Assembly (NCBI GenBank): GCA_030595765.1
Contig: JAUVCJ010000102.1
Span: 1-7,897, forward strand
From: Thermoplasmatota archaeon
Lineage (GTDB): Archaea; Thermoplasmatota; Thermoplasmata; GCA-020350865; JAUVCJ01
Direction: 5' to 3'
Length of the DNA: 7,897 bases
Positions within the stretch are counted from its first letter, which is position 1. Each line of letters opens with the position of its first letter. Shown piece after piece: positions 1 through 6,975 of the stretch. A program made the translations under genes and the position numbers. The notes under the pieces were generated by a model that saw nothing but the letters and a program-made list of their open reading frames with translations, was not told the origin of the DNA and made no database searches.

Positions 1-1
1 T

Positions 2-37
2 GCCGATGTTGCCGATGTTGCCGATGTTGCCGATGCT
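2..37 (+). repeat. Tandem 9-base repeat encoding Ala-Asp-Val
   Basis: Three exact copies of GCCGATGTT (2-10, 11-19, 20-28) are followed by a variant ending GCT (29-37). The period is three codons, so the repeat keeps frame and encodes ADV ADV ADV ADA. It may continue to the left of the window. It looks like a coding microsatellite in the acidic part of gene 1, able to expand or contract without frameshift. Confidence 0.85.
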
Positions 38-2107
38 GCTGATGATGGCAGTGCTGAGAATTCCGATGAAACTGCTGATGATGCTTTGGACGAAAGTCAG
101 GATGATGGCCTTGATGAGGAAATGGACGAAGAAATGGATGAGTATTTTGGAGATGAGGAAGATACGCCAGCAGCCGACCTAGACTCCGAAGATGCCGAGA
201 CCACTGATAGCCTTGTATGCCTGGAATGTGGGGCTGTAGTTCCAACAGGTGAGGAGAACTGCACGATATGCGGTGCAGTCATGGTACCCTCTGAGGAAGA
301 GACCGGAGAGGATCTTGGATATGTTGATGATGATCCAGCAGAGCCCATGGATGATATCGTGGGCATCATGGTAGATGCTGGGATCGACAGAGAAACTGCC
401 CACCTGATGTATGATAACGGCCTGAATACCCAGGAGAAACTGACCAATGCCCGGATGAGTGATTTTCTTGGCATCGATGGGATCGGATTGTCTCTAGCAA
501 AAACCATTCATAACAAGCTTGAGGCGGCTTTGACCTCTGAAGCTGAAGATGTAGCCCAGGAGGAGCCTCAGGATGAAGAGGGAGACTTAGAGGCTGTTGA
601 GGATGATGCGGATGCAGATGCTGAAGGCGATGCAGTAGCTCAGGATGGGGATGATGAGTACTTTGAGGACATGATAGAAGATGAGGCTCCGGCAAGGGGA
701 GCAGCAAAATCTGGTGATGATGAAGGTCTCGAGGTAGAACAGGAGCAGACTGATGAGACTTTAGACACCTCTGATGAGGCTCAGGAAGATGCTGACGAGG
801 GTTTGGATGTTGGTAAAACCGAAACGCCCTCTGCCAAAGAAGAACAGGAGCCAGAAGCTGAAGGTAAGCCTGCCATAGCTGCAAAGACTCCCGATGCAAA
901 CGATACCGCTCCAGCCCAGGATGATGAAGTTTACGAACTTGCAGAAATGGGGCCACCAGAAAGAGACCCTGTTGCAATGGCAGATATGGGCCCACCCGAG
1001 GGGGACTACCCTGAGGGGGAGTTACAAGAGGGTGAGTATGAGGGCTATTATGAGGAAGTAGTCCAGGAAACCGAGTATTACCAGGATGGGTCCGACACTG
1101 ATTACGACAAGAATAACCCCCCTGCTAGAAGGGAAGGTCAGTATGACGATGAATTCTTTGAGCCTGAGCAGGGTGAGGGTGATTATCAAGATGAGCGCCA
1201 ATATCAGGATCGACCAGAGTATCGCGAGGAACAAAATGTTCCAGATGGTCGGCCTCAAGAGTATCCACCGGAATACCGTGAGGATAGGGCTCAGGTAAGG
1301 GAGCCCACAGAGCAATACAGAGACCGGGATGGCCGGGTCCATGTTGTTCCAGGGGTAATCCCGATACAGGGATCTATGGGTACAGACAGGGAAATTATAC
1401 GGGAAAAGGAAACAATTTACATCGAGAGGGACAGAGAACACCCTGAGCGTGCTTATCCTGAGGAGGACTTGGGCTCTGAAGCCAGGATCAGCCCTGATCA
1501 GGTTCAAAAGACCCAACCCACTCCTTTGGCTCAGGTTGAGGTATTGGATGCTGCGGAAGTTGGAAAACCCGAAGCAGTTGATAGTGTACCACCTGCTACT
1601 CAAGAAATAGGGCGGAAAGGTACTCCATCCAAGGGAGAGCCAGATCAACCTACAGATACCAAGCTTGAAGAGGACGAGGATGTACCGGCTCCAGCAAAAG
1701 AGGCTGTGCCTGAGGATATAGAACCAGTTCCCAATGCGATATCTGAACCTGAGTGCTTAAGCTGCAGTAAGACCCTGAGTTTCATCAAAAAATATGATCG
1801 CTATTATTGCAAATCGTGTAAAAAATACGCACCAACCATGACCTCTGTTGAGATGGAGATCGAACTAGACTCGGATGATTCTCCAGCATGGGAGTGCAGA
1901 TTGATACTGGCAAGCAGTGATGGGTCGTATTTGCAGAACTTATCTCCTTCCAAAGATGGCGAGAACTTGAGGCCTGGTTTCGTGACCATCGCCTTCCCAC
2001 ATGTGCCGGTCGGTAAGAAATATTCATTGGAAGCTGATGCTGGTGATTGCAGGTATATGCTTATCCGGAACTTTCCGGTTGTAAAAAAGGATGGTGGTTC
2101 CAAATGA
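2..2107 (+). CDS. Acidic low-complexity protein with two zinc ribbons and a helix-hairpin-helix-like module (5' partial)
   Basis: I do not recognise a named family. The frame is open to the left edge, so the start lies upstream; a TTG at 86 and the first in-frame ATG at 122 sit inside the same Asp-rich composition and are unlikely starts. Numbering from base 2 (701 visible residues): an ADV/Asp-rich stretch to about 70; a short zinc ribbon C73-x2-C76-x10-C87-x2-C90; a helical module at about 117-175 with a GIDGIG hairpin, resembling helix-hairpin-helix/SAM-like folds; a long Asp/Glu-rich linker; a Tyr/Arg/Glu/Gln/Pro-rich stretch at about 340-460; a second ribbon C585-x2-C588-x14-C603-x2-C606; and a beta-rich C-terminal domain at about 617-701. 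No membrane helix or signal peptide is visible, so a cytoplasmic scaffold or adaptor is the best inference. The stop overlaps the next gene by ATGA. The coding call is strong; the function is unknown. Confidence 0.85.
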   Translation, partial: ADVADVADVADAADDGSAENSDETADDALDESQDDGLDEEMDEEMDEYFGDEEDTPAADLDSEDAETTDSLVCLECGAVVPTGEENCTICGAVMVPSEEETGEDLGYVDDDPAEPMDDIVGIMVDAGIDRETAHLMYDNGLNTQEKLTNARMSDFLGIDGIGLSLAKTIHNKLEAALTSEAEDVAQEEPQDEEGDLEAVEDDADADAEGDAVAQDGDDEYFEDMIEDEAPARGAAKSGDDEGLEVEQEQTDETLDTSDEAQEDADEGLDVGKTETPSAKEEQEPEAEGKPAIAAKTPDANDTAPAQDDEVYELAEMGPPERDPVAMADMGPPEGDYPEGELQEGEYEGYYEEVVQETEYYQDGSDTDYDKNNPPARREGQYDDEFFEPEQGEGDYQDERQYQDRPEYREEQNVPDGRPQEYPPEYREDRAQVREPTEQYRDRDGRVHVVPGVIPIQGSMGTDREIIREKETIYIERDREHPERAYPEEDLGSEARISPDQVQKTQPTPLAQVEVLDAAEVGKPEAVDSVPPATQEIGRKGTPSKGEPDQPTDTKLEEDEDVPAPAKEAVPEDIEPVPNAISEPECLSCSKTLSFIKKYDRYYCKSCKKYAPTMTSVEMEIELDSDDSPAWECRLILASSDGSYLQNLSPSKDGENLRPGFVTIAFPHVPVGKKYSLEADAGDCRYMLIRNFPVVKKDGGSK
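2104..2107 (+). other. ATGA stop/start overlap between genes 1 and 2
   Basis: The TGA stop of gene 1 (2105-2107) shares bases with the ATG at 2104, the probable start of gene 2. A GGTGG at 2093-2097, six bases upstream, could act as a ribosome binding site. ATG codons at 2107 and 2113 are alternatives in the same frame. An upstream TTG at 2047 in this frame lies inside gene 1 and would add an unrelated-looking 19-residue leader, so it was not used. The overlap suggests translational coupling. Confidence 0.75.
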
Positions 2108-4539
2108 TGATAATGGCCAAGTTGATCCTGACATACGATAACGGAGAACCAGTTACCAAAACCCATGCATATCTTACGATATTAGGCAGTACAGATGGCA
2201 AGTATCAACATTTCAAAACTGATGACGATGGCAGCCTTCTGATCGGAGACAAAATCGCTCGTCTAGTTGAGGGCAAATACTCCTTGATACTGACCTCAGA
2301 AGAAGTGTCAGATCCGGAGATGGATGGACTGGGCCCTGCACACGAGTTTGAGCTCAAAGCAGGAACCATAACCGAGATCCCAGAGTCATTAAACCCAGTT
2401 AATAAGGCCAAGGAAGATGCAGTGACTTCAAAAGCAGTACCAGTGCCTGTACCTTTGAAACCAAAGCCTACAAAGACCGATGCTCCTAAGGTAACAAAGA
2501 AACCGATAATTGCAGGAACTACAGCAGGTGCTACTACTGGTGTTGTAACCGGTGTAGCAGCTATTGCCGCGAGATCTGAGGATGCGGACGTTGGCACTGT
2601 GGAAAAGGACGATTCTAAACCTATTACAAAACCCAAGGAAATTCCCTGCAATGATTGCGAAAAGCCCTTGGTATATGTTGAGAAGTATAAACGCTATTAT
2701 TGCAAAGGGTGTAAAACATACGCAAAGAAGGATTACGTGGAAAAATCGCTGGAATCCCAGAAGGCCGATGCCTTGTTGAAGGGAACCAAAGCTGAAGATG
2801 GTGCTAAAGATAAGGCTGAGGGAAAGACAGAGGGTAAAAAGGAATTGCCGGATGGAGATAAGCCTGACCTTGAGAAAAAGGATGGCTCTGCTATACCCTC
2901 CATGGTAACTTCAGACCTTATGGAATCCGAAGCCTTTGATTCAGATACTGATGAGATCCTGGATGAGATAGTTGCTGGAGATATTACGCTAAAGGGAAAA
3001 GGCGAAGCGGCTGGAGTTGCAGATGCAGCCAGTTCGGAAACGCCTGCTAAGAACGTGCTAGACGCTTCTGAAACCATTGAAAATGACTCCAAAACGATTG
3101 TAAAACCCGCTCAGGTCAACGGCTACATCAAGGCCTATACCGAGTCATACATGGATCTTATAGATGAGGAAGGAGATGAGGCAAATCAGCCTCTGTTCTA
3201 CAAGAATTTTCCATACGAAACCACAGGATACATCCTTCCAAATGGTCAGGTATGCGCATTGTTCAAAGGCAATGCCCAGGCTACGACCACCAAGACCTTT
3301 GAGGAGAGCGAAAGAACTGTGGAAAGGGTACTGGGGAGAAAGAACCACGATCATTTCCTACGGTTCCTACCCAATTCTGATTTCGACCTTGAGAAAGCCA
3401 AGGCAACTGGCGACTCTCAGGCAAAAGAGGATCTTGCCAGGGTAGCTAAGCTCAAGGAAAATGGTTTCTCAACTGAGAAAATAGATACTGTGCAAGTATT
3501 AATCGAGAGGGAGGTCAAGACAACTCCATGGTTGCTGGTTCTGAAGGGGGAGGAGTTCAAGGCTCTCAGTTCAGACTCTGAGGTTGGAGAAAACGCCAAG
3601 GAGCTGATCGAAGCCTCAGAAATTAAAGATATCAAGTATCTAGAGGATACTGGGAAGCTTCCAGGGGTGGGAGCACTATCTGATGGTTCAGTTCCTGAGA
3701 TTCCGCTGGAGGATTTTGATATTGAGGATGAACCTATCAGTGCTGCAGAGCTAGAGCTACTCAAAGAGAGAGAGCGCATCAAGGAGTTGGAGGAAAAGCT
3801 CCTGAATATCGAGACTAAGAAGATCTCTCCACCTAAAGTAGCGGCTCCTAAGAAGGTTCCGATCAAGAAAGAGTATCGTGAGGAGAGGATCGAGAGGGTG
3901 GTGCCAACTCCCGAACCTCCAAAAGCACAGGCACCTGTAGATTCAGGTGTCCAGCTGATACGCGAATCCCAGCCAGCTTACCCTAAGGGCCAGCCTTCAA
4001 ACATCAACATCCAGATCAAGTCCCCTGAAGGCAAGGGGGGGCTCTATCCAACCCCAATCCCGATCCAGCAAGGACCTACCAAGGTGGTACTTCCACCAAG
4101 GCCTGCGCCAAAAGCAGCCAAAGACCTGGACGTTGTCAGGCTCAAGAAGACCGTGCTGAGCCTAAATGACAAGATGCGCCTCCTGGAAAAGGGCCTTAAA
4201 AGGCTTGAGAAGGATCCTGATGTGGTAGACCAGCTCAAGCACACCGTATTTAGGATGAACAGGCGTCTGTATGAGACTGAAAAGAAACTCAAGCAGTCCG
4301 AGGCTGTGGACAAGAAGATCATCGCCATGATAAAGGAGCTGGATCAGAGGCAGAAACAGGAATTCGCCAATCAGCGCAAACTTATCATGGAAGAGGTGCT
4401 TGGAGCAAAACGATACGCCAAGAAATGGTCGGTTTCTATCCTGCTGTTCCTGGTGGTCACTGTGTTCTTCATACTGGTTAGGCACTTGGATGACATTATT
4501 TGGTACATCAACAATCCGTTCATACCATTCTTTGGCTGA
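2104..4539 (+). CDS. Tail-anchored coiled-coil protein with zinc ribbon and N-terminal beta domain
   Basis: I do not recognise a named family. The 811 residues read as: a beta-rich N-terminal domain (about 4-100) resembling the C-terminal domain of gene 1; a Lys/Pro linker and a small-residue stretch at 135-156; a zinc ribbon C182-x2-C185-x14-C200-x2-C203 followed by a basic patch; a charged linker; a probable globular region at about 337-487 with several aromatic residues; a Glu/Lys-rich helix at about 547-573; a Pro-rich linker; and a long predicted coiled coil at about 675-772. The end is a single hydrophobic helix (775-792) preceded by KK, with a 19-residue tail ending FIPFFG. There is no signal peptide. 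This is a tail-anchor layout, placing the bulk and the zinc ribbon in the cytoplasm. It overlaps gene 1 by four bases and ends eight bases before gene 3. A role as a membrane-bound scaffold is inference only. Confidence 0.88.
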   Translation: MMIMAKLILTYDNGEPVTKTHAYLTILGSTDGKYQHFKTDDDGSLLIGDKIARLVEGKYSLILTSEEVSDPEMDGLGPAHEFELKAGTITEIPESLNPVNKAKEDAVTSKAVPVPVPLKPKPTKTDAPKVTKKPIIAGTTAGATTGVVTGVAAIAARSEDADVGTVEKDDSKPITKPKEIPCNDCEKPLVYVEKYKRYYCKGCKTYAKKDYVEKSLESQKADALLKGTKAEDGAKDKAEGKTEGKKELPDGDKPDLEKKDGSAIPSMVTSDLMESEAFDSDTDEILDEIVAGDITLKGKGEAAGVADAASSETPAKNVLDASETIENDSKTIVKPAQVNGYIKAYTESYMDLIDEEGDEANQPLFYKNFPYETTGYILPNGQVCALFKGNAQATTTKTFEESERTVERVLGRKNHDHFLRFLPNSDFDLEKAKATGDSQAKEDLARVAKLKENGFSTEKIDTVQVLIEREVKTTPWLLVLKGEEFKALSSDSEVGENAKELIEASEIKDIKYLEDTGKLPGVGALSDGSVPEIPLEDFDIEDEPISAAELELLKERERIKELEEKLLNIETKKISPPKVAAPKKVPIKKEYREERIERVVPTPEPPKAQAPVDSGVQLIRESQPAYPKGQPSNINIQIKSPEGKGGLYPTPIPIQQGPTKVVLPPRPAPKAAKDLDVVRLKKTVLSLNDKMRLLEKGLKRLEKDPDVVDQLKHTVFRMNRRLYETEKKLKQSEAVDKKIIAMIKELDQRQKQEFANQRKLIMEEVLGAKRYAKKWSVSILLFLVVTVFFILVRHLDDIIWYINNPFIPFFG

Positions 4540-4547
4540 GTGAATCC

Positions 4548-5588
4548 ATGGTAAGAGTCTGTGTTATCCCTGGTGATGGGGTTGGGCCAGAAGTCATGGG
4601 CTCCTGCCTGGAGATACTTCAGGTTATGGATCTGGGCTTTGAGTTCGTTCATACTGACGCAGGGCTCCAGTGCCACAAAGAACATGGTGTGTACCTGCAT
4701 CCAGAGGCTTTGACCATTATCAAAGATTCTGCAGCCTGCCTGTTCGGGGCTGTAACCAGGCCGCCTCCGGAACGGAACTACATTTCACCTTTGCGAACAC
4801 TCAGGCGTGAACTGGAGCTGTACGCCAATGTCAGGCCGATCCGCACTAGGCGGAAAGGAATGTCGCCAAGACCGCTGGACCTTGTCCTGATAAGGGAGAA
4901 TTCTGAGGGTCTATACACCCAACGTGAGAGAGCAGAAGATGAGGATACCATCATTACTGAGCGGGTGATCACACGCTTGGGTTGTGAAAGGATAATCAAG
5001 TTCGCCTTCGATTATGCAATCTCCAATGACAGAAAACGAGTCAGCTGCGTTCACAAGGCCAATGTCCTTCGCAAGTCCGATGGGATGTTCAGGGAGATCT
5101 TCTATTTCCAGGCTTACAACTTTGCCTCTCGCAGATATGGGCTGGAGGTTGATGATTACCTGGTGGATGCTGCCGCCTTAAATCTTGTCAGAAGCCCTGA
5201 GAAGTTCGATGTAATGGTAACTCTCAATCTCTATGGTGATATATTAGGGGGCGAGGCTGGAGGGTTGATCGGTGGCCCCGGGGTTTCACCTGCTGCCAAT
5301 ATCGGAGACCGCTATGCCGTGTTTGAACCCACTCATGGATCCTCTCCTGGGCTGGCAGGAAAGGATGTAATGAATCCCAGTGCCATGATCCTAGCGGCCT
5401 GCATGATGCTAAAGTATCTTGGGAAGGTAAAAGAAGCTAACCTCTTATCTGAAACTCTGGATCAGTTATTCGAAAGGAACGTATGCACCATTGATATCGG
5501 TGGAAGCTATGGTACTAAGGATTTTACACACGAGTTTCTCCAGGAGTTGGAACGACTTACAAGCTCCACAACCAATGCATTTAAGTAG
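4548..5588 (+). CDS. Isocitrate/isopropylmalate dehydrogenase family protein, archaeal LeuB/AksF-like
   Basis: The 346-residue length is usual for the family. Visible hallmarks are the N-terminal IPGDGVGPEV, the GAVTRPPP and LRRELELYANVRP block, LIRENSEGLY (catalytic Tyr), HKANVLRKSDG (catalytic Lys), VDAAALN, NLYGDIL, GGPGVSPAANIGD and FEPTHGS. Family members oxidatively decarboxylate 2-hydroxy acids such as isopropylmalate, homoisocitrate or isocitrate with NAD(P) and Mg/Mn. The substrate cannot be assigned here; the ANVRP block and RENSEGLY resemble archaeal LeuB, AksF and homoisocitrate dehydrogenase. Two deviations stand out. Against the three metal-ligand Asp of Thermus LeuB (217, 241, 245), D207 and D231 are present but the third position is G235. 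The NAD-contacting Asp (LeuB 278) is G268. Spacing is gapless, so both are true substitutions. The start is ATG 4548; an in-frame TTG-type start at 4500 would overlap gene 2. Operon position suggests co-expression with genes 2 and 4. Confidence 0.93.
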   Translation: MVRVCVIPGDGVGPEVMGSCLEILQVMDLGFEFVHTDAGLQCHKEHGVYLHPEALTIIKDSAACLFGAVTRPPPERNYISPLRTLRRELELYANVRPIRTRRKGMSPRPLDLVLIRENSEGLYTQRERAEDEDTIITERVITRLGCERIIKFAFDYAISNDRKRVSCVHKANVLRKSDGMFREIFYFQAYNFASRRYGLEVDDYLVDAAALNLVRSPEKFDVMVTLNLYGDILGGEAGGLIGGPGVSPAANIGDRYAVFEPTHGSSPGLAGKDVMNPSAMILAACMMLKYLGKVKEANLLSETLDQLFERNVCTIDIGGSYGTKDFTHEFLQELERLTSSTTNAFK

Positions 5589-5590
5589 CC

Positions 5591-5594
5591 AGGT
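5591..5594 (+). promoter_or_regulatory. Possible Shine-Dalgarno AGGT bearing on the gene 4 start
   Basis: AGGT lies six bases before an in-frame TTG at 5601, which would give a five-residue longer gene 4 product. The ATG at 5616 has only a weak GGGA (5607-5610) in front of it. The two starts differ by five residues ahead of the first membrane helix, so the choice does not affect the functional call. Confidence 0.35.
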
Positions 5595-5615
5595 AGTCAA
5601 TTGTACGGGATTGGC

Positions 5616-6878
5616 ATGAAATTACCTAAGAACATCATTGCCCTGGTGGCATTGTTCATAATACTTACAGGCCTGTCCTTCACCATAGTTCCAGAGAATT
5701 TGGTGTCCTATAATCCTTGGGTATTCTGGGTCGGGATTTTACTTGTTGCGCTAGGCTCTGCTATCCTTTTCCTGTTCTCTCCATTTGGCAAGGCTAGAAA
5801 AGGCTCATCCGTCATTATTAGCAGTTCTCCACTATCTGAGCGGCTCATTGATTTTATGAGCATTCGGGGTAGATTGATCCCATACATGCCTGCTGCAGGA
5901 GTTCTATTGATCATTCTGGATCTCTATTACAACTTCCATATATCAGCATCGTTAGGCCAGCCTCTTCTTTTTGGAACCCATGACACAGTCACCATAATTT
6001 TTGGCCTATGCATGATCGGATACAGATTCACACCTCCTGACTATAATCGAGAACGTGACTTCATCTTTATTTTCTTCATGGCCTTGATGCTCATACTAGT
6101 CATCCCGCTCATGCTGGTTCGGTTCTTGTGGGGTGACATCGATGCATCGGTGCATGTCTATTCATCAACCATGCTCACACCCCAGGTAACCAGCATACTG
6201 AACATGCTCGGCATAAAAGCATACCCAGTAGGCATAGAGATACATTTTGAGCTTCAAAAATGTCCCGTTAATATTTGTGACTATGCTGAGGTTCATGTGA
6301 CCACTGCTTGTTCCGGCCTCTACTCATTTAGCATTTTTGGAGCAGGCTTTACAGCATTCATCCTCACAGAATACAAGCGAATATCCTTAAAAGTCGTATC
6401 TCTGCTGGGCCTTGGCTTGCTTGCTGCATACTTTGCAAATCTGTTCAGAATGGTCATCATCATCCTCATCAGCCATTATTATGACCCCACCCCAAGAGAT
6501 CTTGGCAACCTTTTAGTTGTTCACGCAAACATTGGTTGGATCATTTTTCTGATATGGATATCACTCTTCTGGTTGATCCTCTATCGCTTCCTGCTTAAGG
6601 ATGACCTTGACAGGGCAGGGTATGAGTTTGAAGAAGACGTGCTGGATGCCGATGTAGAAATATGCCAGATATGCGGGAACGTACTTGGGGATCTGAGAAT
6701 GGTAACATGCGTATGGTGCGGAAAGCACACTCATGTAGCTTGCTTGGGAGAAAGAACGCAATGCCCAACCTGTCAGGAAGATATGCCAGAGTTCGAGCCT
6801 GAAGCCATTTTACCCGATGACCCCAATATTGCTGGCTCGGAGGACGATATCCATGATGATGGCCTTGAGGATGCATGA
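5616..6878 (+). CDS. Exosortase/archaeosortase-family membrane protein with C-terminal RING/PHD-like zinc domain
   Basis: The protein has 420 residues from ATG 5616 (TTG 5601 is possible). About eight hydrophobic segments cover residues 1 to about 328. Exosortase-family hallmarks are TTACSGLYSF with C232, ANLFRMV with R278 and VVHANIGW with H303, matching the Cys-Arg-His/Arg catalytic set of archaeosortases, which cleave and lipidate C-terminal sorting signals at the outer membrane face. A loop before C232 holds a C216-x4-C221 pair. After the last helix comes a cytoplasmic tail with C350-x2-C353-x11-C365-x2-C368-x4-H373-x2-C376-x6-C383-x2-C386, a C4HC3 cross-brace pattern like RING or PHD fingers, then an acidic end. 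I know of no standard archaeosortase with such a tail. The subfamily (ArtA-ArtE or other) cannot be set by eye. The gene starts 27 bases after gene 3. No sorting-signal substrate is visible in this window. Confidence 0.88.
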   Translation: MKLPKNIIALVALFIILTGLSFTIVPENLVSYNPWVFWVGILLVALGSAILFLFSPFGKARKGSSVIISSSPLSERLIDFMSIRGRLIPYMPAAGVLLIILDLYYNFHISASLGQPLLFGTHDTVTIIFGLCMIGYRFTPPDYNRERDFIFIFFMALMLILVIPLMLVRFLWGDIDASVHVYSSTMLTPQVTSILNMLGIKAYPVGIEIHFELQKCPVNICDYAEVHVTTACSGLYSFSIFGAGFTAFILTEYKRISLKVVSLLGLGLLAAYFANLFRMVIIILISHYYDPTPRDLGNLLVVHANIGWIIFLIWISLFWLILYRFLLKDDLDRAGYEFEEDVLDADVEICQICGNVLGDLRMVTCVWCGKHTHVACLGERTQCPTCQEDMPEFEPEAILPDDPNIAGSEDDIHDDGLEDA

Positions 6879-6917
6879 AAGAAGACTGGCTCTGGTGCTG
6901 GCCCACTCAATTATTCC

Positions 6918-6927
6918 TGATATATCA
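6918..6927 (+). promoter_or_regulatory. Candidate TATA element / palindrome upstream of gene 5
   Basis: The only gap of note between genes (6879-6975, 97 bases) holds TGATATATCA, a perfect 10-base palindrome whose centre resembles an archaeal TATA box. Transcription would then begin near 6947-6950, leaving a leader of about 27 bases with Shine-Dalgarno-like sequence before the ATG at 6976. This supports gene 5 having its own promoter. Palindromes this short occur by chance, and a repressor site is equally speculative. Confidence 0.35.
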
Positions 6928-6957
6928 TCCAAAAAAGATATGTAGGCTTTCAGGGCT

Positions 6958-6970
6958 GGAGGGTCTGGTG
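6958..6970 (+). promoter_or_regulatory. Shine-Dalgarno region of gene 5
   Basis: GGAGG at 6958-6962 is a strong match to the archaeal anti-Shine-Dalgarno but sits 13 bases from the ATG at 6976. GGTG at 6967-6970 is five bases from it and better placed. Together they support ATG 6976 as the start. Confidence 0.55.
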
Positions 6971-6975
6971 TTTTA

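Noticed and set aside
2..37. CRISPR-like array at the left edge
   Set aside because: The repeats are 9 bases, contiguous with no spacers, and in frame with the coding sequence.
366..1648. Long minus-strand open frames of about 209 (366-995) and 208 (1022-1648) residues opposite gene 1
   Set aside because: They are mirror readings of the repetitive acidic codons of gene 1: the first is Leu/His/Pro-rich low complexity, the second Leu/Ile/Arg-rich. Neither has a domain, and the + strand frame is continuous with clear zinc motifs.
2506..2571. A second membrane helix in gene 2 at residues 135-156
   Set aside because: The stretch is rich in Gly, Ala and Thr with low hydrophobicity and looks like a flexible linker. 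It would also put the N-terminal domain and zinc ribbon on opposite sides without a signal.
4481..4539. C-terminus of gene 2 as an archaeosortase sorting signal
   Set aside because: Sorting signals need a short recognition motif, a helix and a basic end on a secreted protein. Gene 2 has no signal peptide, has cytoplasmic-type zinc and coiled-coil regions, and its tail after the helix is aromatic and uncharged at the end.
6663..6773. Ubiquitin-ligase function for the gene 4 zinc domain
   Set aside because: The cysteine/histidine pattern fits RING, PHD or RINGv equally, and no ubiquitin-like, E1 or E2 gene is in the window. Only a zinc cross-brace is supported.
6879..6975. Small RNA or small protein in the gap before gene 5
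   Set aside because: No convincing stem structure or open frame with a ribosome site was seen; the promoter-like element and Shine-Dalgarno region account for the visible signals.
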